DNA from: Spirogloea muscicola
Lineage: Eukaryota > Streptophyta > Zygnematophyceae > Spirogloeales > Spirogloeaceae
Reading direction: 5' to 3'
Length of the DNA stretch: 24,998 nucleotides
Assembly (NCBI GenBank): GCA_009602725.1
Contig: WELB01000142.1
Span: 220,318 to 245,315, forward strand
In this document: in pieces, positions 8,331 to 21,200 of the stretch
Position numbering within the stretch: the first letter of the stretch is position 1
Layout of the letters: every line of letters begins with the position of its first letter
The notes under the pieces: generated by a model
The model's input: only the letters and a program-made list of their open reading frames with translations
What the model was told of the DNA's origin: nothing
Database searches by the model: none
Position numbers and translations under genes: made by a program

Positions 8331-11300
8331 ATGGCTGCCCTTGGCGCGACGGCGGGAAACGTCCTCGCGAACGCCGGCGAGGGCCCTCCCTCCCTCTGGA
8401 GGCCCCGAGGAGTCCGGCGTAGTGGCGCCTCTGCTTCGCCTAAGCTTCTGGTGGCACGAGCCGCGGCGACGCTGCAGCTCTCACGACGACGAGGGGCAAG
8501 CAGCGGCGGTAGAGTCCGGCCCCTTGGCAACAGCACGAGGTCTGTGGTCGCCAAAGCCGGGAGCGGCGCGGGTGAGATCGCCCCCCGGCCTGCCAGGCCG
8601 CTGAGCTCCGACAAGGAGTCCTGGGAGGGCAATGCACACGGCCTGAACGCCGTCCCTTCAGGTGAGACTGCGGCACAGCAGGCAGCTTCTCAATGCCCGT
8701 GAAGCGAGCCGTCCTGTTGACGTCCTGCTTACAAGCTCATCGCTTTCTTGAAGACTGCAGTCGCTGGCTCCTCCAGCATCTTTCGAAGCAAGCTCCAGGA
8801 TGCTAAGCGTGCTTGGGCAGCAAGGCAAGACTGAGCTCGCACGAGGCTGGGAAGTCAAGTTGCAGACAAATAGCAGCGGAACTGTCTGGGTGTACCTATC
8901 GCTACACGGCTCGGTAGCACAAGTCATGCCATAGAGTAGCTCCACACACTGATCTCATGGCCTGGTTGAATCCTCGCAGCGGACGGGCTTAAGAGCGTGG
9001 CAGCACTTGTGGGCCTGGAGCGAGCAACCGCTGCTGCATTGAAAGCTTGCGACATCAACTTCTCAGCCCCTGTCGTGCTTCTGGTTACACTCTTCGCGCT
9101 CATGCTGGTCGACCACCCCACCGTCAACAACTGTAATTGCAACAAATGCTAACCTCGCTCTCCGCCCCATCCTTTCTCAGTGTCTTTGTTGACGCAGGGC
9201 AGTTGCTCTGGCCAAGCGCCCTGTGTTAATTTCGAGTAGAACCACAACCAGCTAGCTTCAGTGATGGTCCACTGCCACCTGTTAGGGCTAGTACTAGTGG
9301 ACATCAGCCATGTGCTACAGACAAGAGGCACCTCCAGAGGGAGATCTGAGCATCTGCACATTGCTCGTTACACGCAGTTTACGACTTCCTGAAGCCTGGC
9401 TCCGATCTCTTCGACAAGTGGCTACCCATGCTTTTCGTGCCTTCTGTTGTATGCACCCTCCCCAGCTCCCAGCTCCACAAATTCTCAACATATCGCATGA
9501 GTGGTTTATATTCACCTAGGTAGCCTCGCTTTCTTGTCGTCGGACTTCACAGCTGCATGGTCTGAGGCACTGCCTTTTGACTGCTGCAGGTAGTCATACC
9601 CCTCTCTCAGCTCCCTGGTGGCATTGACTTCCTCAAGGCAGCGGTTCTCATTGGTAAGCTCGTCGGACTACGTCTATCAGCAGCAATCATGGGGTTATGT
9701 TGTACGTGGGCCAATTATTAAGCTGTGTGCAATTCAAGTGAGCCATGTCTGTGTTCGTGCGCACCAAGTCGCCTGCAATGCTCTGCTGTTTGCTCATTCA
9801 TTGACTAGCTCGGGCAAAGGGTTTTTGTTCTTAGGACCTGCAACACCTATTCAGCAGGTGCTGCTGACTCACACCTCTATGCTGCAATATCATCTTACAC
9901 GCGATTTGGTGCTGACAGTGAGCAGCTATGTGATCACCCTGTGGGGTGCCGCTATCGTAATGGTTGGGGTGGAGAAGCTGGAGAGGTCCAGACGAAGGCC
10001 TTCCAAAGGGTCGGCAGTTAGCCACGGTGAAAAGCTGGCAAGGATTGGTGAGGCGGCCAAGTTTTGGGTTGGGAAGGCAGCCAAGGAGATCGCAATGGTG
10101 CTCGCTTCAGCAGCAGCTCAGACCACCGAGATTGATGTCCAGGAGGTAGTATTCAGTCAACTACCAGACAGCAGCCTCTGGAGTACCTCTGCTCGCTTTC
10201 TCAGATTATCCGTGCTTTCAACACCTACTCGTGCAACTTGCTGCTTTGCGCAGTGCAACTTGTCTACCTGCACTCTTGTGCGAGTGTCCTGTGCAACTAT
10301 TGTCGTGCAATAGTGAGCCTACTCGTTCCCTGTCAGATTGCTCTTGAGGGTGCCAGAGCCATGGAAAGCATTGCCGACACACTTATTACTCCAGAGCCCC
10401 CTCCAGGGGAAATCCCTCTTTCAACCCCCTTTTTGTTCCTGGCAGCCACGGGATTTCTTGTCCCCACATTTATAATGGGGATCACAGATCCCATCCTGGT
10501 AAGGCCCCTCATACTTAGCACATTGATACCAGTTGAAGAGGTTGTATCTACTCCGGCACTATCATCGCATCCATAACAGAAGAAGATATCCTTCCCAGTA
10601 TGGTCAAAGGATTGCCACTCTGTCAAAGAGATATTATTAGTTACTATTAGTGACTCAATAGTAGAGACATAGCAAGTCACATTTCATTCACCTCGTAACT
10701 AGCACTTGAGATCACCGCCATTTTGGGTCCTGTCAGATGGCTCCTGGCTGGTTGCTCCTCACTGTGGCGGTCTATACAAGCAATTCAAGGTGTGGTGCAT
10801 TGGACTGAGCGACATCAGTCACGTGTACTCACGCCCCTTGATCAAGCAGACTTACAACGTATACCATGGCTGCGCATGCTTGCATGCAGAGTATCTCAGA
10901 AGATCTGACTGCAAGCTCTCTTCTCTCTTAAGCAAGATTGTGCCATGAATTCCAGCAATATACGTAGAGGATGATACTGGCTTGGACATGATGAACACCT
11001 TTGTGCAGACTGCCAGAGAAACTTCTACGCCTCTTAAACCCTACAGTGACAACCGGAGCGCTGCTCTCCGCCTTGGCTGCTCTTTATGGAAAACATTCTC
11101 TTGGCTTTTGGGAAAGGGGGATATTTACATACAGTGAAGGAGCAGGTGACAGACTGAGCTCAAACCATCTCTCCTTGGCTGGAAACTTTTTGCTATGTTG
11201 CTGCATCAAGTAGAGCACATATAGGACATCGGACTTTGGGTCAAGTTACACATCTGCTACTTAGGTTGGGCTTGTCAGACATCATGGAGATCACGGAGAC

Positions 11301-13318
11301 ACAATCGCAACCCACAGGCAGGGGGTACATGACCAGCTCCATTCAACATTGAATTGGTTCAAGACCATGCTGCCGTGTGCATCATCTACGTTCTCGTTGT
11401 TAGCCTTGGTCTAAACGCAGGACTCACTGCACAGGGCACATGATCCACCTTCTAGTGGGACCGGCAATTGCATCCCTGGGCCTGAAGGTATACTCTAGAA
11501 GGAAGCCATTGTTTCCTTGACATATTCACACTGTGTGATGATTTAACAAGCCAACCGCAGTACAGTGGTGATATGAAAGTTAATTGCACGCACAGTTGCT
11601 CTGTCGTGCAACCGTCCTTTAATAGCTGCAGCACAGATGGGTTTCTTTAGGCAGTCATGGACAGTCCTCTGAAATAGGAGGCGTCCTGAGGAGGATTTGC
11701 TCTACTGCAGGTGCGGAAAAATCAGAGAATGCTGACAGGAATGTTACCACAGTTGGGTGTTGCACTTGCCGTCGTCGCTCCCTGGTAGCAGCCCTTCCTG
11801 TTGCATTCTCTGGGTTGGCGTACCAATGTTGCACATTGAATGCCTGTGAAGTGGCCTTTTGTAATCACGGCACTCCTGCTTATCTGCCCAAATTCCTGTT
11901 GCTCTGTACATGCACATGGTTTCTTACCAGACCAAGAGCGTCCTTGTCAATGTCTCATGCTCATTTCTATCTGTTTGCAGTGCCTTGATCTTGACAGCGC
12001 TCATGGGCCGTCTTATTGCTGCCAAGCCTGAAGTTACTTTGTCGGTCATTCCCTGCACGGTGAGGCTGGAACGAAGCTTGAGACCATTGTTGTAATTTCT
12101 GTTTTGTCAAACAAGATATCTGAGGTTTCCTTAATGTGGAGCATATGTGCTTGTGTTACATAGTTTCATAAGGCATCTCCAAGAGAGCATGCTGCATCAG
12201 CTTTGATCGACTGAGAATTGTCACCGAGGAGTAAGTAGATGTGAAGGTGTCACTTTTGAAATACTATTTACTCGTTTACCCTCCCTGGTATGCAGTCAAC
12301 TCTTGGCTTGGCACTTGAGATGGTCCCTATACTCGGTGCTAACAAAGGGCTTACTATATTTGGAGTGGCATTCATTGGTGCCCTTGGCCTCAATACTGCA
12401 CGGTCTCTCCTTACATCTTGGAGAGTGAGTACTCCCTTGCCTGACATATTGCAGGCTTATGTGGGCACACTACCTGTATTGTATATTTGAACATTGTCAC
12501 ATGCAGATCTTTGACCCAATTAGATCACAACTCTGCAGATCAAGCGTCCCACAGCAAGAGGCCTGGCGGTTGGAGCAGCCTCTCATGCTGGAGGGACTGC
12601 ATCTCTGGTATCGCTAGTCCTGTTGCTTGCAGAAGCATGGATAATGGGTTCTAATGAATTGTTCACTGCACCAACTGAGGATCCCGAATGCATCCAGCAA
12701 AAGAGTGAATTTGTGGTTGCCTTGACAGAAGGTTACTCATACATAATCAAACTGTTGAACTGACCCGGTGAGGGAGGGTCTCAGTGTATTTGAGCTTCTT
12801 ATATGGCCTTGCAAATTGAGAGTCACCAATATGGGGCTTGCTGTTTCATAACTTGCACCGTACTGATTATCATCCCTTTCTGCTGGACAGCTGGTAGAAG
12901 AACAGGAGGCTGCTGCAGGTGAGCTTACACGACTTCTGCATCTCTACCTGTTCGCTAAAAGAGAACCCCTAACCTGCACAGAATGAGTGTGGCCCTTTGT
13001 CATGCTCAATGCTTCCTGCATTGCCCTGAGCTAGCATGTCATTCATCAAGGAGTTGTATTCCAGCCACTTGGTTTTGCACATGTAGGTGCTGACTGCTGC
13101 CACTCTGTTACTATGCTCCATAGCACTTGACACTCACTTTAGACTACTTAGGACAACTTCAAGTTCCACTGGTTGTTGTGCAGCTCTCTCATCTGTTGAC
13201 ACTTGCAATGTCTGCAGTTGCTGGCTTGACACTTGCTGGTAAAGGAGCTCTCAGTGTGGCCCTCTTGACCCTCTTGCCACAATTTAGGCAGCTGCTCACT
13301 TGGACAGCCGGCTACTAG
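8331..13318 (+). CDS. Plastid envelope LrgA/LrgB-type transporter (PLGG1 family)
   Basis: Family members such as Arabidopsis PLGG1 exchange glycolate and glycerate across the inner chloroplast envelope in photorespiration; bacterial LrgA and LrgB correspond to its two halves. Sixteen exons in phase give 617 aa: 8331-8661, 8761-8808, 8980-9132, 9378-9448, 9590-9653, 9919-10145, 10337-10498, 10737-10789, 11009-11145, 11435-11487, 11711-11784, 11981-12059, 12296-12424, 12539-12607, 12891-12918, 13143-13318. The start region (MAALGATAGNVLANAG..., rich in A, S, R) resembles a transit peptide. The LrgA-like half includes APVVLLVTLFALMLVD and KWLPMLFVPSVVVIPLSQLP. The LrgB half includes LLNPTVTTGALLSALAALYG, HLLVGPAIASLGLK, ALILTALMGRLIAAKPEVTL and TARGLAVGAASHAGGTASL, all hydrophobic. 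The 3' end of exon 2 and the acceptor of exon 16 are uncertain; other sites there would change a few residues. Confidence 0.88.
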
Positions 13319-13871
13319 ATTCTCAGTGACGCAGAAGACACTTTCTTCTGCAATGACCTTGGCTCTTCATCTCAGCCAAGTGCAACAATGACTCGCAAGT
13401 GAGTCCTTGTGAGTCCTTGTTTTGCATTGCCTGACAGATGAAAATGTGACACTCTTTGAGACATTGATACACTTCATACCTTTCACACATTTTTATGCTG
13501 CCATTTGCACTCTGAGCAGGGGCTGCAGTGCGTCTTAGCTTCACAGCAGAGCGTCGTACTACCTCTAGACTTTGACTTGGAGTCTCTTCAAAGTACTCTG
13601 TATGCTCAGAGTGTTACTGACTAAGCAACGACTCTAAGCAGGTACAGATACCTCCGGCTGAGCAAGAAAGACAACCAGTGTGAGGGCATCAGACCCGCAT
13701 CACTGAAGGACTGCTGGCAAGCATCCCAGTAGGTGCAAACAGGAGCATTCGGTCAGGGACCAGCACACGTGCTGATTCACAGGCGCTGGGGAGTCCAAGA
13801 TCAGAGCTGCAGGCGCAATACACCAGCAGCTGGGCTGCTTGACAGTGCCACTAATCAATAATGATAGCGAC
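13319..13871. other. Convergent 3' region between transporter and bTHXc genes
   Basis: The transporter (plus) and the ribosomal protein gene (minus) end toward each other with 553 bp between stop codons. This should hold both 3' untranslated regions. A small direct repeat (GTGAGTCCTT twice) is near 13400-13420. No further gene is supported. Confidence 0.6.
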
Positions 13872-14835
13872 CTAGTTCGTCAGCATGGACTCGTCAATAT
13901 CAACTGGGATGTACTCGTTGCTGTCTGCCTCATCCTTCTTCGGCGGCCGAGGAGGGAGCGGCGTGGGGGGCAGGCCCAGCTTGGCACGCCCGTTCCTGGC
14001 CTTGGGCCGCGACTGCACTCATTTGCCTCAGCAGCCGTCAGTGCTTACCAAGCGCCCAATCAGCTGCCAATGCCGGTCTCTCGATGCCTCTTAGTAATTG
14101 GAGGGTGTCCTACGCGGGCGTGGCAAACAACCTCCATGCTCAACAAAGAGTAGCATGAATACACTCACGTTGCCAAACGAGCCCCTCGTCCGCTTCCCCT
14201 TGGCCGTGCGCATGTCTCCGCGCCCGCACCTGACTGCAGAGCCAGGGTGACAAGAAGGATATGCATCAGCGTGCATGCCAGATGGGGTCCGCAAGGACCA
14301 ACCATGATGCTTGGACTGATTGAGCTACTCTGCGGATGAAAGCGTCAGACGCCATAGCGCCGCAGCACTGGGGAGCTCCTTAATGAGCCTGGCGGCACCA
14401 GCCGAGGGAAGGGACACAGCGGGAGGATGGTGTGCTGCCTGGTCCGGTCGATGTCTGGCTTCAAGCTTTGAGCTGAAGCACAAAGGCCTTCTTTTGGCCC
14501 TATTACACCCAGCCGAGGCCGAGGGCATGCTAAGCAGTGCCCAGCGCAGGTAGCCGGGCCAACCCAGCAGCCGAAGCTCACTCCCAAACCAGCGCACGCT
14601 TACGGGACACGACTACTGGCGACCGTGCGTGACATGGAGACAACGATGACTGCGGGTTGTGAGCGGGGCCGTCAGAGGTACGTGGCGACGCACCGGCGAG
14701 GTGCAGCTGGGGAGCGGGGCAGCGAGCCGCCGTGGCGAGGCGTAGGGGAGCGGCGCATAGGGAGGCCGCCTGGCTGGGGGGCGCGGCGACGGCAGCGGCA
14801 GCGGCAGCTCCCACGGGCGCCATCATAGCGGCCAT
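13872..14835 (-). CDS. PSRP4: Chloroplast 30S ribosomal protein bTHXc (PSRP4 / S31)
   Basis: bTHXc is the plastid version of the small bacterial Thx protein that sits in the head of the 30S subunit. Three exons join in phase to 145 aa: 14835-14604, 14233-14169 and 14012-13872. Exon 1 codes for an alanine-rich transit peptide (MAAMMAPVGAAAAAAVAAPP...). Exon 2 carries the signature CGRGDMRTAKGKRTRGSFGN (residues 80-99), which matches the plant pattern CGRGDKKTxxGKRxxxSFGN. Exon 3 continues with SRPK, then a proline and lysine stretch (PPTPLPPRPPKKDE) and an acidic end, IPVDIDESMLTN, as in plant homologues. Acceptors are CAG; donors are GTAAGC and GTGAGT. The exon 1 donor could instead be GTGCGT near 14700, giving a shorter presequence. 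Each exon is short, so the gene is easily missed. The start is 397 bp from the divergent PANK gene. Confidence 0.88.
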
Positions 14836-15186
14836 GGCCTTGCCGCCCGGGGGGGGGGAGCTGGGGTTCAGGGTTCCGGGTGGGGCTCGCCTCCACGTCA
14901 GGGTGTGCTCTGAGGAAATTCCTCATGGGTTCCTCAAGCGGCGAGGCGAGACCCCGACGTCCTCGACGAAATCCTCAACGGCTCGGAATGAGTTGCGGGG
15001 GGCGCCCTGCCCCTGCGCCGGGATTCACGGCGGCGGACGCGCCGCTTCTCGCGGCCCCCGGCTCACACGCCGTCGCCAGCGTCAGGAGCTCCTGACTTTT
15101 CCTGCCGACGCCAAACGGCAGCCGTGTGCCGAGACGGCGGATTGGCGGAGGCGAAACGGAGGCAACCCAAGACCGACGGTGGCGGC

Positions 15187-15219
<33 letters not shown>

Positions 15220-15231
15220 TGCGGCGTGGCA
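14836..15231. promoter_or_regulatory. Shared GC-rich promoter of bTHXc and PANK-DUF89
   Basis: The two start codons point away from each other and are separated by 396 bp, which must contain both 5' leaders and core promoters. The sequence is very GC-rich with a GGC tract at its right end. No TATA-like box is evident near either start. A long open frame crosses it on both strands because of the base composition; I regard that as non-coding. Confidence 0.65.
15178..15229 (+). repeat. (GGC)n trinucleotide tract just upstream of the PANK start codon
   Basis: From about 15178 the sequence is almost pure GGC (GGT interruption near 15188), followed by TGCGGCGTGGCA and the ATG at 15232. It is in frame with the PANK start and would encode polyglycine if a non-AUG codon upstream were used. 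It lies in the predicted 5' leader. Confidence 0.9.
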
Positions 15232-18200
15232 ATGGCGGACGAGCCGCGCGCGGAGCCGTCGGAGACCGCCGGGGCCTCGGCTCTGGACGCGGCGCCCCGG
15301 GCGAGCCAGGGCCCGCGGGCGTCCCCCGGGCCGGTGCTGGACCTCACCGGCGCGTCGATCCAGGGTTCCACCGACGACCGCAACCCCAGCATCGTGCTCC
15401 CCAACCAGAGCCACGACGTCACGCACTTCGCCGTCGACCTCGGAGGTGAGCACGTCGCGCTTTCACCAACTAACACCCCTTTGCAGCAGCTCCAGATGTC
15501 CCCCTGAGACACTAGCCAGCTAGCTGGCAGCCAGCCGATCAATCAAACAGCGTCCCTGAGCTTTTCTGTTCATTTTCCCCTTGACAATGGTCTGGCTGCA
15601 ACGGCCATTGTAGGAGGCTCTTCTTCAGACGATTGCATGTGCGTCATCCTCCACAGTGTAATGAGACTGAGAATACGGAGGGGTGCCATGCCGAATGTGG
15701 CGGCCTGATTGTTGCTGGACAGCTCTGCTTCGACTGAAGCTGAGTGCTTGCCCTTGTTGGCTAGGTTCTCTCATCAAGATCGTGTACTTCTCGAGGCACC
15801 CAGATTCAGCATCCCCCAGTCTTCAGCACACCCAGCTCACCAGAGTCAACAAGCTGTCAGCGAGGAGTAACTTTCCAGTGCTTGGAGGGCGCCTGCACTT
15901 TGTAAAGTTTGAGACCAACAAGCTGAGCGATGCTCTTGACTTCATCGAGTCCAAGCAGCTCCATTCATACAACACAATAGGTACTTGAGCAGGCTCTCAT
16001 GATGCTTTTAAGGTCATTGAGGCAGCTCTTTAGCAGTATGAGTCACTCGCATCGGACTCTATTGTCCCAACAGTGTAACAAGGAGTGCCTACCTGAATGA
16101 TATTAGATAGTCAGGTCTGACTTGCATCCAATTGAAGTACTTCTGAGTTCCAGTGGATATTTGGGGCTCGTTTCTGGTATGACAGTGACCTCATTGAAGG
16201 CGAGATCTTGTTTGCAAGTCTGCATTTATTGTGTAAGCGTGCATTCACATGGGGCAGGTCACAAATTTTGTAAGAGTATTGGCTTCTGGCATTCAGGTCT
16301 TGAAGGACAAGAGGACACAGTTTGGGGCTACGGAGCTGGTCGCGGAACAACAATCAAGGTAGCGAGACTGATCACTGGTTGAGGCCTTTAGGGTGCACAG
16401 AAGCTAGATGCTTCAAGCATCTGTTTCGCTGTCTCGAGAGATGACGTAAGAATATTATAGCATGGCAGTCCATGCTATGACTTTGTCACTGGTTAAGAGG
16501 CTTGTAAACTCCTGCTGGAGGTTCGCATGAGTGGCCCTTGAATGCTACATCACAGCAAAGTACTTGCGAGAAGCGAGAGTCTCAATGCTTGGTGGATCTG
16601 TTCCTTATTGAGTGATGGTTTTTGTGGGAACAGGCAACAGGTGGCGGTGCCTTCAAATATGCGCACATATTTAAAGAGAAGCTAGACATCACACTTGACA
16701 AGGAGGATGAGATGAAGTGCATTGTTGCAGGGTTGAACTTTCTCATAAGAGTAAGTTGCATGTCCACACTAGATGGATACTCCAATTCCTATTATTTGCT
16801 ACTGCATATAATCAGCCCTACCAGCAGCAATTGCAGGCATGTGTGATGTTCCTGATGAGGAAGATCAGTAGAAGATGGCACAGCATCTACTACAATGTGT
16901 AGACCAGTCACATACACTAACACTTTTGCAAACAGAAGGGAGAATATGAGCTCTGGTAAATAAGAAGAAAGTCGACTTGCTTTGTGGTTGCAGGCCATCC
17001 GGGACGAAGCTTTCACGCATTTAGATGGCCTGAAGCAATTTATTCAGCTCGACTCCAATGATCCATTTCCATACCTCCTTGTCAATATCGGGTCAGGTGT
17101 CAGCATTCTGAAGGTCTGCAATCGTCGCCATGGTCTACTCACTTTCTAGAGATCATACTTCTGACACTCTTAAGCCAAGGAAGCTGTGACTCGACTCACT
17201 ACTATTAGCCTCTGCACAAACTTTTTAATTTGCTCAGGGCTCTGGCAGCTCCAGCGGACACAACATGAGCGGTTCATCTGTGACATACTCTCAGTGGTAC
17301 ACAGGTTGATGGTCCAGGAAAATACGAACGTGTGAGTGGTACCAATGTTGGGGGCGGTACATTCTGGGGACTAGGCCGCCTTCTGACGAAGTGTACCAAG
17401 TACGGAGAGCATCAATCTCCTAATTATGCATATCATTGCAGTTGGGCGCATGTTCACAAGAAGAGGTAAAAGCTTCTGTCTTTACAATGTGCCAAGAAGT
17501 GCGTAACCATCTCAAAGGTATTGGTGTGTGCTGTGGCAGTTTTGATGAGATATTAGAGCTTAGCCAGAGTGGCGACAACAGTGCCGTGGACATGCTCGTA
17601 GGCGACATTTATGGCGGCCTTGATTATGCCAAGGTTGGAAATAGTCATGACTCACTTCATATACATTTTCAAGTTGACCAGGTGGACATTGACATTGTCA
17701 TGAGGTCTGCACACGATGCTGCTCAGATTTAATGAAGACCTCTGAATGGGCAGCTGCCCCCCTTTTCTCCAGATTGGTCTATCAGCATCTACAATAGCAT
17801 CAAGTTTTGGCAAGGTTGTGTCCGAGGGAAAGGACTTAGAGGATACTCCACCACAAGATATGGCCCTGTCACTTCTTCGCATGATATCATACAACATAGG
17901 CCAGGTGCCAGCAGTGCTCCTGAGTTGGGAAATGCATGAGCTTGGATTTTTCGTGCTTTCAAGTCACGGGAAAGAGCAATGTTTGATTATTTCTTTGGGG
18001 AAAAAGTTACTGTGCTGACCTTTCGCCATGGCCTTCTTGCTGGGCAGATTGCTTATCTGAATGCCCTTCGATATGGCCTGAAGAGAATTTTCTTCGGAGG
18101 ATTCTTCATTCGAGGTCATGCGTACACAATGGATACCATGTCCTTTGCCATCAAGTTCTGGTAGGTGGCAGTGGAATGAAGACATTCGCCCCAGTTGGTG

Positions 18201-21200
18201 ATACCAGCACTGAATCACTGTAGCTTGTCTGTATCGAGGCTGCCATCTCATTCAGGGTTGTCAAGGAGAAATGCATTTAGCAAGACCCCTTCGCCACTGG
18301 CCACAGCAGGTGTATGAGATGCTGTCTTCGAGGTTACGATTATTATACCAGTGACCAATTTTCTTTCCAGTGACGCTAATCTCCATCTGAAGTGCAGGTC
18401 AAAAGGCGACATGCAAGCAATGTTTCTGCGCCATGAGGGTTTCCTAGGTGCTCTTGGAGCATTTCTCAGTTATGATGACCACAATTTCACCAACTTGACT
18501 GCCAGTCAGCTTGTTGAGAAGTTCCCAATGGGTGCTCCTTATGACCGGGGTGTTGTTAAGGGCCCTTACATCCATGATCTAGATGCAAAGGTCAGGTGCA
18601 CCTTGAACATCCTTGACAAGCATTTTTGACATTTCCCATGACACCCTGATGACAGAAGTAATTGTAAAGTACCGTAGCTGGTCTTTCTTTGGAGCTTGTA
18701 AGCATTGCAAGACGCAAGTTTAGGTGGACCTTGAGGCTCATCTGCATATAACCATGACCATGTGTTGACACCCCTCATTGCATGTCAGATATCCTGGATG
18801 CAGAAGTTCCTCAAGATTGGCTCTGAGATCACAGCACCCACGCCGACTGCCCCTCCTGGTACTACTGGAGTTGGGGGCTTTGAGCGTCCCTTGGCCCGTG
18901 CCGGTTCGCTAATGTCTGATTCAAGCGCTGCTCTCAACGTGGGAGTGCTCCATCTTCATCCACATCTGGAGGCCTTCCCTCTCTTAGCTGATCCCAAAGG
19001 GTAAGCGTTGGCGCCTGCCTTTACTGCTGGATATCCAACCTGGGCATATCTCAAACATATAATCAGCTTCCTAAGAAGTCAGAGTAGTCCTGCCTTCTCC
19101 TGGGAATGACATAGCTGCTAGTGGAGCTGCATGCAGATGCTTGGCCTTGTGAGCCTGCCAAATCACTGCTTTATGTCTCGGCTTTATTGAAGACGTTCTT
19201 GGAGCATCCCTAATGACATGCTCTTTGGTGTAGCATTGCTGCAGTTATGAACCCAATACAGTGGACCTTAATGATCAAGAGGAACGCGAGTAAGATGCAT
19301 ATTCTCCCCCATAATCAAGTGCGTCTATGATAGCCTGGAACTGTGCGACTAAGGAACCTCATTCTGACAGCTCTTTAGCTCTTGTGCAAGTTGTGGTGAC
19401 TGGCAGGAAAGTCTGAGGTAAGAATCGCAGTATTACTGGCTGCGTGCAGGTACTGGTTCAAGATTCTGGAGGACCATCTGCCTGGGCTGGTTGAGAAAGC
19501 TGTTGCCTCTGAGGGTGCAAGTGCCGATGCTCAACGAAGGGGCACAGCCTTTGCGTCTGCTTTTCGTGCACACCTGGCCAGGTAACCATGGCTCTGCTGG
19601 AGTCCATTCTGTGAATAATGGGGCTGTCGTCGGCAGTGTCGCGTTGTTTGTAATTTCCATGTTGACCAATGATCATCAGATTGCCAATTTGATGGCTTGT
19701 GGGCAGCTTGTGACAAGAGCCCCATGTCCAGCAGGGAAGGACTGGCTTGTCGCATGGGCTGGTCGTCTAGCTAGCTCTCACTGGCTGCATCATCCATACC
19801 TGCAGGTTGAGAGAGGAACCAGCAGCTTATGGCAGGCTGGGCCTTGCCAACCTTTTGGAGTTGAGAGAAGAGTGTCTGCGAGAGTTCCACTTTATGGATG
19901 CCTATCATGCTGTCAAGCAGAGGTAAGGTTCTCATCTTCACCACTATGCCATATTCTTACATTCCTAAGTGTGACCTTCCGCGTGTAGGTGTGAGCTTGT
20001 CGAACCTCAGCACTGACTGACAGACTTGTATGATCAGCAACTCTTGGTCAGCGAGACTGCTAGGATGCCATGGCTCAGTGCTGATACATTTCAATGAACA
20101 TGATGATACTGCAGAGAGAACGAAGCATGCCTTGCTGTTTTGCCAGACCTACTGTCAGACTTGGACAGCATGAGTCCTGTAAGTGTGCAAGGATTCTATA
20201 GATCTATCCCTTGGCATGTGCATCTTGATCTCAGTTGCCTCCATAGATGCTCCACAATTGATGGTTTACTCGCATGTTCCAATTTTCTCAATGTCCAGGA
20301 AGCAAGGCTACTTGCAATATTAGAGGGGGTATTAGCCGCCAACATCTTCGACTGGGGCTCCCAGGCCTGTGTTCAGCTATACAAGTCAGGGACCATACTA
20401 GAGATTTATCAAATGAGTCGTGACAAGATGCAGCGACCATGGAGGGTACACACTTGAGACGTCCTGTTATGGATCCATTGTTCCATTCTGTCTAATGTTT
20501 CACCACTATTCCTTAAAGAGCATACAGTACCAAAAGCCATGCATAGCTTGTGCTTGAGCTGGTATATGTAGTGGGCAAAGTAGCTCTTCTTGAAGAGACA
20601 TATCATTGTGCTCTGGTGGTTTTCTATACAGGTGGATGACTTTGATGCTTTCCAAGCGCGCTGGTTTGGTCATGGTTACTCTGAAAAAGTGGGTAAACCG
20701 GTACTCGTGCCGCACAAGAGAGCCTTGTTGTTTGTGGACAACTCTGGGGCTGACATTGTCCTAGGCATGCTTCCTCTGGCTCGAGAGCTTCTACGGAGAG
20801 GGACAGAGGTGATTGCTAAGCTCTGACCTGGATTGACATTGTCACTTGAAGTCACTTATATTTCTGCTGCAGGCATACATCGATTGAAGCATCTCAAAAT
20901 TGACTCATGCAAAACCGGGCTACTTTGTTTCACACTTGCAGGTAGTATTGGTTGCAAATTCTCTCCCAGCAATCAATGATGTCACAGTCAGTGAGCTTCC
21001 TAGCATTGTGGCAGCAGCTGCCAAGGTTTGTTAGCAAGGCATGTATTGCCTAATCTAACGTTGTCCTTATCTGATTGCCTCATTGCAAGTCTCCTTTACA
21101 GACACTCTTTCCAGGCCTTTGGTGCGTGTTGTCCTTTGCCAGCAATTGCAGAGTCATAATATTGTTCATTCTAGTACCAAAGCACAGGGTTTCTGTGGGT

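Noticed and set aside
8219-8632. Minus-strand open frame opposite the transporter first exon
   Set aside because: Composition-driven shadow of a GC-rich transit peptide region with no recognisable motif.
11214-11434. Candidate transporter exon between 11260 and 11350 (SDIMEITETQ...)
   Set aside because: Joining 11145 directly to 11435 gives the conserved GAGHMIHLLVGPA in phase, with no need for an extra exon; the segment lacks membrane character.
14732-15523. 263-codon plus-strand open frame across the shared promoter
   Set aside because: It is low-complexity Ala/Arg/Gly from GC-rich DNA, conflicts with bTHXc exon 1 on the other strand, and is out of frame with PANK.
15063-15542. Long minus-strand open frame with polyproline opposite PANK exon 1
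   Set aside because: It is the shadow of the GGC tract and GC-rich exon; the plus strand carries the conserved PANK residues.
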